This document shows, piece after piece, positions 60,253 to 64,000 of a stretch of DNA of 64,000 bases. The notes under the pieces are model-generated. The model did not search any database, had not been told where the DNA came from, and saw nothing but the letters and a program-made list of their open reading frames with translations. The translations under genes were made by a program, and so were the position numbers. The first letter of the stretch is position 1; every line of letters begins with the position of its first letter. The DNA is from Halodesulfurarchaeum sp. HSR-GB (lineage in GTDB: Archaea > Halobacteriota > Halobacteria > Halobacteriales > Halobacteriaceae), in assembly GCF_031432215.1 (NCBI RefSeq), contig NZ_JAVKGN010000001.1, positions 1,293,421 to 1,357,420 of the forward strand. The letters are read 5' to 3'.

Positions 60253-62015
60253 GCGACTCACCCATTCTCCTGATGGGACACCCCAACGTGGGGAAAAGCG
60301 CGATGTTCAACCGCCTCGCGGGGGCGGACATCACCGAGTCGAACTACCCGGGAACGACAGTTGATTACACGGAGAGTGATCTGGCTGTCGAGGGGACGAC
60401 TCGGCGGATCATCGACGTACCGGGGACCTTCTCGCTCGATCCGAAGGACAGCGCTGAATCAGTCGCTGTCGATCTGCTGGACGAGAACCCGGACGCGACC
60501 GTGGTGTGTGTTCTCGACGCCACCCGGATCGAACGGGGCCTCAACCTCGCTGTCGAGATACTCGAGCGGGGCTATGATCTAATCGTCGCGCTCAACATGT
60601 GGGACGAGGCCGCCTCGGGGAACATCGACATCGATGTCGACGAACTGTCCTCGGTCCTCGACGTGCCTGTGGTTCCAACCGTCGCCACGGAGGGAACCGG
60701 TATCAAGGCCCTCATCGACCGGCTTCCAGAGGCGAATCCGACGCCCATCGAGTCGGTACTCGACGCGGTTGGATTCGCGAGGGCGGAGGCTTTGGACTCG
60801 GCGACCCGCTGGGATCTGGTCGACGCGATCGTCGATGCGACCGTGGAGTACGGCGAGACCGAACCCACACTCCCGGAGTTGATCGGAACCCTGACGGTCA
60901 AGCCCTGGACCGGGCTGCCCTTCGCACTCGCCGCGCTCTACGGGATGTGGGCCTTCTTCAGCGCGGTAGCGGGCTTTTTCACCGACGGGTATTTCGTGCC
61001 ACTCTTTGACGCCCACTGGTTGCCGTGGCTCCAGGAGACGTTCCCCTTCGAGGGGACCTGGCTTTACTTCATCCTGGTTGGCGATCCGGCGGCGACGAAC
61101 TCATTCGAGGCGTTTGGCATGCTCACGAGTGGATTGTTCGTCGCGATCGGGGTCGTCCTGCCCGCAGTCTTCGCGCTGTATCTCGTCCTCGCGGTCTTGG
61201 AGGACTCCGGGTACATGGCCCGGTTAGCGGTGCTTCTGGACACGATCTTTCACAAAATCGGCCTCCACGGTTTCGCGATCGTGCCGATGGTGCTCTCCTT
61301 TGGTTGCAACGTTCCGGGGGTCGCCGCCACACGGTCCTTCGAGACGGAGAAACAGCGCTTCGTGATGATGACGCTGCTCTCGGTTTTCATTCCCTGTGGA
61401 GCCCAACTCGCGGTGATGCTCTCGCTGATCCCGCAGTATACCGGATTTATCGTGCTCTACCTGCTCGCCGGGTTCTTCGTGTTCGGCGCGATCCTGGACA
61501 AACTCGTCCCCGGATCCTCCCCCGAACTCATCGTGGACGTCCCGCCGCTGCGGGAACCCCGAATCGGTAACATCGCGACCAAACTCACGCTGCGGACCCG
61601 CGAATTCCTCAAATCAGCCGTTCCGTTCGTTCTGCTGGGGGTGGGCATCATCAACGTCCTCTATCTGGGCGGGGCGATCGAATGGCTCGCCGGGGCACTC
61701 GAACCGGTTCTCACCGGGTGGTTCGGCGTTCCGACCGATACCATTCCCGCGCTGATCGCCGGGTTCCTCCGGAAGGACCTCGCCGTGGCTCAGTTGAGTG
61801 CGATCTCGATGACGCCGTTCCAGACAGTCATGTCAGTGATCATGGTCAGTATCTACTTCCCCTGCCTCGCGACCTTCGCGATGCTCATCAAGGAAGGTTC
61901 GAAGAGTGGTGGCGTTGTCAAAATGCTGGGTGGCGCACTGTTGACGCTGGTCGCCGCGCTGTTCCTCTGGGGTGGGCTCTTCCACCTGGGTGGCATCCTC
62001 ACGGGGGTGGCCTGA
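60249..62015 (+). CDS. feoB: Ferrous iron transporter FeoB
   Basis: GTP-coupled Fe2+ importer. The 588-residue protein has an N-terminal GTPase domain: G1 'GHPNVGKS' (10-17), 'YPGTTVD' (34-40), 'DVPGT' (56-60) and 'NMWD' (116-119), then a membrane domain with ~8-10 helices and Gate motifs 'LSFGCNVPGVAATR', 'VFIPCGAQ' and 'IYFPCLATF', whose cysteines may line the pore. It is shorter than E. coli FeoB (773) and lacks the extra cytoplasmic C-terminal part. FeoA is not adjacent. The membrane gene downstream abuts it. Confidence 0.93.
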   Translation: MSDSPILLMGHPNVGKSAMFNRLAGADITESNYPGTTVDYTESDLAVEGTTRRIIDVPGTFSLDPKDSAESVAVDLLDENPDATVVCVLDATRIERGLNLAVEILERGYDLIVALNMWDEAASGNIDIDVDELSSVLDVPVVPTVATEGTGIKALIDRLPEANPTPIESVLDAVGFARAEALDSATRWDLVDAIVDATVEYGETEPTLPELIGTLTVKPWTGLPFALAALYGMWAFFSAVAGFFTDGYFVPLFDAHWLPWLQETFPFEGTWLYFILVGDPAATNSFEAFGMLTSGLFVAIGVVLPAVFALYLVLAVLEDSGYMARLAVLLDTIFHKIGLHGFAIVPMVLSFGCNVPGVAATRSFETEKQRFVMMTLLSVFIPCGAQLAVMLSLIPQYTGFIVLYLLAGFFVFGAILDKLVPGSSPELIVDVPPLREPRIGNIATKLTLRTREFLKSAVPFVLLGVGIINVLYLGGAIEWLAGALEPVLTGWFGVPTDTIPALIAGFLRKDLAVAQLSAISMTPFQTVMSVIMVSIYFPCLATFAMLIKEGSKSGGVVKMLGGALLTLVAALFLWGGLFHLGGILTGVA

Positions 62016-62480
62016 ATGGGACGTTTCGATACGCCATACTTCGGGCTCGTCGGCGTTGTACTCGTGGCCGCCGGGGCGGTCTCGGTCCTGCTGGGACTGA
62101 CCGGCGGGAGCCTCGAATACTGGCCGCTCGCGATTGCGGGTCCCTTCTCCATCTGGCGAGGCGCCGTTGTTCTCGCCGCGGGGGCCTTCTACCTCACGGC
62201 CGTCAACGGTCGGATTACGAATCGCGAGGACGAAGCCCTCGTCTTCATGGGAAGTCTGATGATCTGGATCGTGGGCGGCATGGAGGTGCTCTCGATCCTG
62301 CTGGGCGCGATTCCCGGTGGCCCGGAGGTGTGGATCGCCGGCCCCACTGAGTTCTTGGCTGCAATCGCTCCACCCTACTCGCCATCGGTGCTTGCGATCC
62401 CACTCTCGCTTCCGGCGTTTCGATACGCCGAGGAGGACGTTGTGACGGTACTCAAGCGACTCTTCTCCGGAGAAAATTGA
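62016..62480 (+). CDS. Four-helix membrane protein downstream of feoB
   Basis: A 154-residue protein with about four membrane helices (~8-30, ~38-62, ~74-98, ~115-135), for example 'YFGLVGVVLVAAGAVSVLLGLTG'. The ATG follows the feoB TGA with no gap, so it is probably co-translated with it. No known family; a helper in ferrous iron uptake is an inference. Confidence 0.75.
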   Translation: MGRFDTPYFGLVGVVLVAAGAVSVLLGLTGGSLEYWPLAIAGPFSIWRGAVVLAAGAFYLTAVNGRITNREDEALVFMGSLMIWIVGGMEVLSILLGAIPGGPEVWIAGPTEFLAAIAPPYSPSVLAIPLSLPAFRYAEEDVVTVLKRLFSGEN

Positions 62481-62640
62481 AGCCAGTTGTTTGATTCACG
62501 CATTATTTTTTGTTGGATTTCTTTTTGGATTATTTTCTCAATGTCAAAATCCGCAGTCTCCTCGATAGATTGACATTTTCTTAAAACGATTTCACTCCGA
62601 TCCGTGATGCCTCGAAATGGTGATCGAGCACTTCGGTGAG
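62481..62640. other. AT-rich intergenic region
   Basis: The base composition shifts sharply here: T-rich runs such as ATTTTTTGTTGGATTTC (~62500-62520) separate the feoB operon from the histidine kinase gene. No gene is seen. The transition may mark the edge of acquired DNA. Confidence 0.45.
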
Positions 62641-62670
62641 TATTAAGTACGCTCTCAATGATATATGGGT

Positions 62671-63756
62671 ATGAAAGAAGGATCTGAGTTGGGCAAAAAC
62701 TCGCGTATACAGCGACTCCGGACTGCCATGCGAGCAGCCAATATAGCGTGGTGGGAGATGGAGATGCCGGAGGGCACGACTAATTTTCATGATCGAAAAG
62801 CAGAAGTCCTCGGATATGATCCCTCAAACTTCAATAATTATGAGGATTTTACCTCGCTCCTACATCCCGATGACTACGACCGGGCAATGACTGCGATGAA
62901 ACGGCATCTAAATGGTGAAGCAGAGCGGTATGAGGTTGAATATCGGATTGAAGCAAACGACGGGTCCTATCATTGGTTCCACGATATTGGTTCTATAACT
63001 GATCGTTATGACGACGGAGCTCCAAAGCTAGTTTCGGGGTTAGTTATTGACATTTCAGCTCGGAAAGAGTACAAAGAGCAAATAGCCGAACAGCGCGATA
63101 ACCTTGAGGTACTCAATCAAGTACTAAGGCACGATATACGAAATGATTTACAACTTATATCGGCATACACTGATTTGCTTGCAGAAAACCCCGAAGAGAG
63201 CCAAGAGTATATTGACAAAATCCAGAAAAACGCAAGGCACGCAATCGACCTAACGACTACTGCCCGGGATATGGCAGAGGTGTGGGTGTCAGAAACGGAG
63301 AACTTAGTGGAGGTACCAATCAAGCCCGTCCTTGAAAGTGGGATCCAAAATGTCCAATCCACTGCTCGTGATCCTGGTGTGTCCACAAATGGCTCGATAC
63401 CAGACCGATCTGTTCGTGCTGATAATATGCTCAATTCAGTGTTCAATAATATACTGATGAATGCCGTACAGCACAACGACAAGAGTAGACCAAAAATTGA
63501 AGTGGAAGTTGAGGAATCAAACGAGTTTCTGCAGGTGCGAATAGCTGATAACGGCCCCGGAATATCAGACGACCAAAAGGAGGCCATCTTTGGGAAGGGC
63601 GAAAAAGGGCTTGATAGTACTGGGTCCGGTCTAGGCCTTCACCTGGTGAAATCGCTTGTAGAACGGTACCATGGTGACATTTACGTCGAAGACAACAACC
63701 CAGAAGGCGCAGTTTTCGTCGTCGAATTACCGAAATACACTCCTTCCTCAAGCTAA
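62671..63756 (+). CDS. PAS-domain sensor histidine kinase
   Basis: A ~361-residue soluble sensor kinase. A PAS fold (~20-130, 'LHPDDYDRAMTAMKRHLNGEAERYEVEYRIEANDGSYHWFHDIG') is followed by an H-box 'QVLRHDIRNDLQL' with the phospho-acceptor His, an N-box 'NNILMNAVQHND', G1 'DNGPGI' and G2 'GSGLGL'. No membrane helix or receiver domain is seen. ATG 62671 fits GTATTAAG (62640-62647) about 27 nt upstream; an in-frame ATG at 62665 is also possible. GC is clearly lower than in the neighbouring genes, a sign of transfer. No response regulator is in view. Confidence 0.88.
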   Translation: MKEGSELGKNSRIQRLRTAMRAANIAWWEMEMPEGTTNFHDRKAEVLGYDPSNFNNYEDFTSLLHPDDYDRAMTAMKRHLNGEAERYEVEYRIEANDGSYHWFHDIGSITDRYDDGAPKLVSGLVIDISARKEYKEQIAEQRDNLEVLNQVLRHDIRNDLQLISAYTDLLAENPEESQEYIDKIQKNARHAIDLTTTARDMAEVWVSETENLVEVPIKPVLESGIQNVQSTARDPGVSTNGSIPDRSVRADNMLNSVFNNILMNAVQHNDKSRPKIEVEVEESNEFLQVRIADNGPGISDDQKEAIFGKGEKGLDSTGSGLGLHLVKSLVERYHGDIYVEDNNPEGAVFVVELPKYTPSSS

Positions 63757-63835
63757 TGCCCGAGGTTTTCGGACTGTCACCCAAATTCTAAAGTCAAAAA
63801 TCCCAGTTAAGTGAACCGACGAAACGATTCTGACG

Positions 63836-64000
63836 TTAGTTCTTCTGGATGTAGTAGATGACTGCCACCAGTCCGACCGGAACTAGCAGCTGTAGGAAGG
63901 AGACTCACAGTGGACCCCGGTCCGCGGTCGACGGGTCTTCCAGTGTGATAGTAGTGGTTGTCGAGGACCCGGTCGTTCCATCCGTTTGTGCCACCGTGAC
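63836..64000 (-). pseudogene. 3' end of a surface protein gene interrupted by an in-frame TGA
   Basis: Reading the minus strand from base 64000 gives a Thr-rich tail ('AQTDGTTGSS' then four Thr and 'ITLEDPSTADRGPL') that stops at TGA 63907-63905. The same frame continues without a break into 'VSFLQLLVPVGLVAVIYYIQKN' and ends at TAA 63838-63836. A Thr-rich linker before one C-terminal membrane helix is typical of anchored haloarchaeal surface proteins, so the TGA probably replaced TGG (Trp). The rest of the gene lies beyond the right edge. A sequencing error is the alternative. Confidence 0.6.

Noticed and set aside
1-64000. CRISPR arrays, insertion sequences, integrases, rRNA genes
   Set aside because: No regularly spaced repeats, transposase motifs or rRNA-like stretches were seen on either strand.

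Overview
This 64-kb window is a piece of a haloarchaeal chromosome (class Halobacteria). The evidence is high GC, strongly acidic lysine-poor proteins, archaeal information-processing genes (Dph2, RpoL, transcription factor S, alpha-NAC, TrmI, GatCA, Trm112), TATA-type promoters and several protein families known mainly from haloarchaea. I cannot name the genus. No rRNA, tRNA, CRISPR array, insertion sequence or replication origin was recognised.

Layout. 1-4.1 kb: end of a glycosyltransferase gene, then hemE facing hemH and a purN-purH2 fusion. 4.3-11.3 kb: purB, then a complete six-gene lysine operon dapA-dapB-dapD-lysA-dapF-dapE on the minus strand. 11.6-17.1 kb: phosphoesterase, NYN-domain protein, UspA plus APC transporter, PUA protein, alpha-NAC and TrmI. 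17.1-17.37 kb: a structured intergenic region that may encode a small RNA. 17.4-25.9 kb: TFS, an MFS transporter, small haloarchaeal families, a NUDIX plus putative Fe-S nuclease pair, an S10-like protein, an NhaC antiporter, a geranylgeranyl reductase-type flavoprotein, a 2Fe-2S ferredoxin and PhoU. 26-39.3 kb: a small Moco protein, a long coiled-coil protein, an MBL hydrolase, Dph2, a METTL5-like methyltransferase, a rhomboid protease, RpoL, HisF, two tiny genes, PurL, a PHP phosphoesterase, GatC-GatA and an HTH regulator. 39.4-46.8 kb: the menaquinone operon menF-D-B-A-C-E (minus strand). 46.9-55.2 kb: a second Moco protein, a ribbon-helix-helix protein, a UPF0058 protein, a long acidic coiled-coil protein, a regulator, PurA, Trm112, two uncharacterised proteins and CysS. 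55.2-59.2 kb: a TctA-like permease divergent from a coupled HyuA-like ATPase and HDAC-fold deacetylase. 59.3-62.5 kb: a hypothetical gene, a long feoB leader with a DtxR-type palindrome, FeoB and a membrane protein. 62.5-64 kb: an AT-rich stretch with a PAS histidine kinase, then the 3' end of a surface protein gene broken by an in-frame TGA.

The genome is very tightly packed. Thirteen co-directional pairs overlap by exactly four bases (ATGA or GTGA). Eight of the fifteen convergent pairs end in abutting or overlapping stop codons that form TGATCA, CTAG, TAGCTA or TAATTA. Most first genes have a TATA-like element centred about 26-31 nt before the start codon, which indicates leaderless transcription.

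Most genes are housekeeping: lysine, purine, haem, histidine and menaquinone synthesis, translation and tRNA modification. The less ordinary items are the putative Cas4/AddB-like Fe-S nuclease coupled to a NUDIX enzyme (19.5-21.0 kb), the HyuA/deacetylase/permease module (55-59 kb), a MenE that lacks both conserved lysines, the feoB operator and leader, the hairpin cluster at 17.2 kb, and the nonsense-broken surface gene at the right edge.
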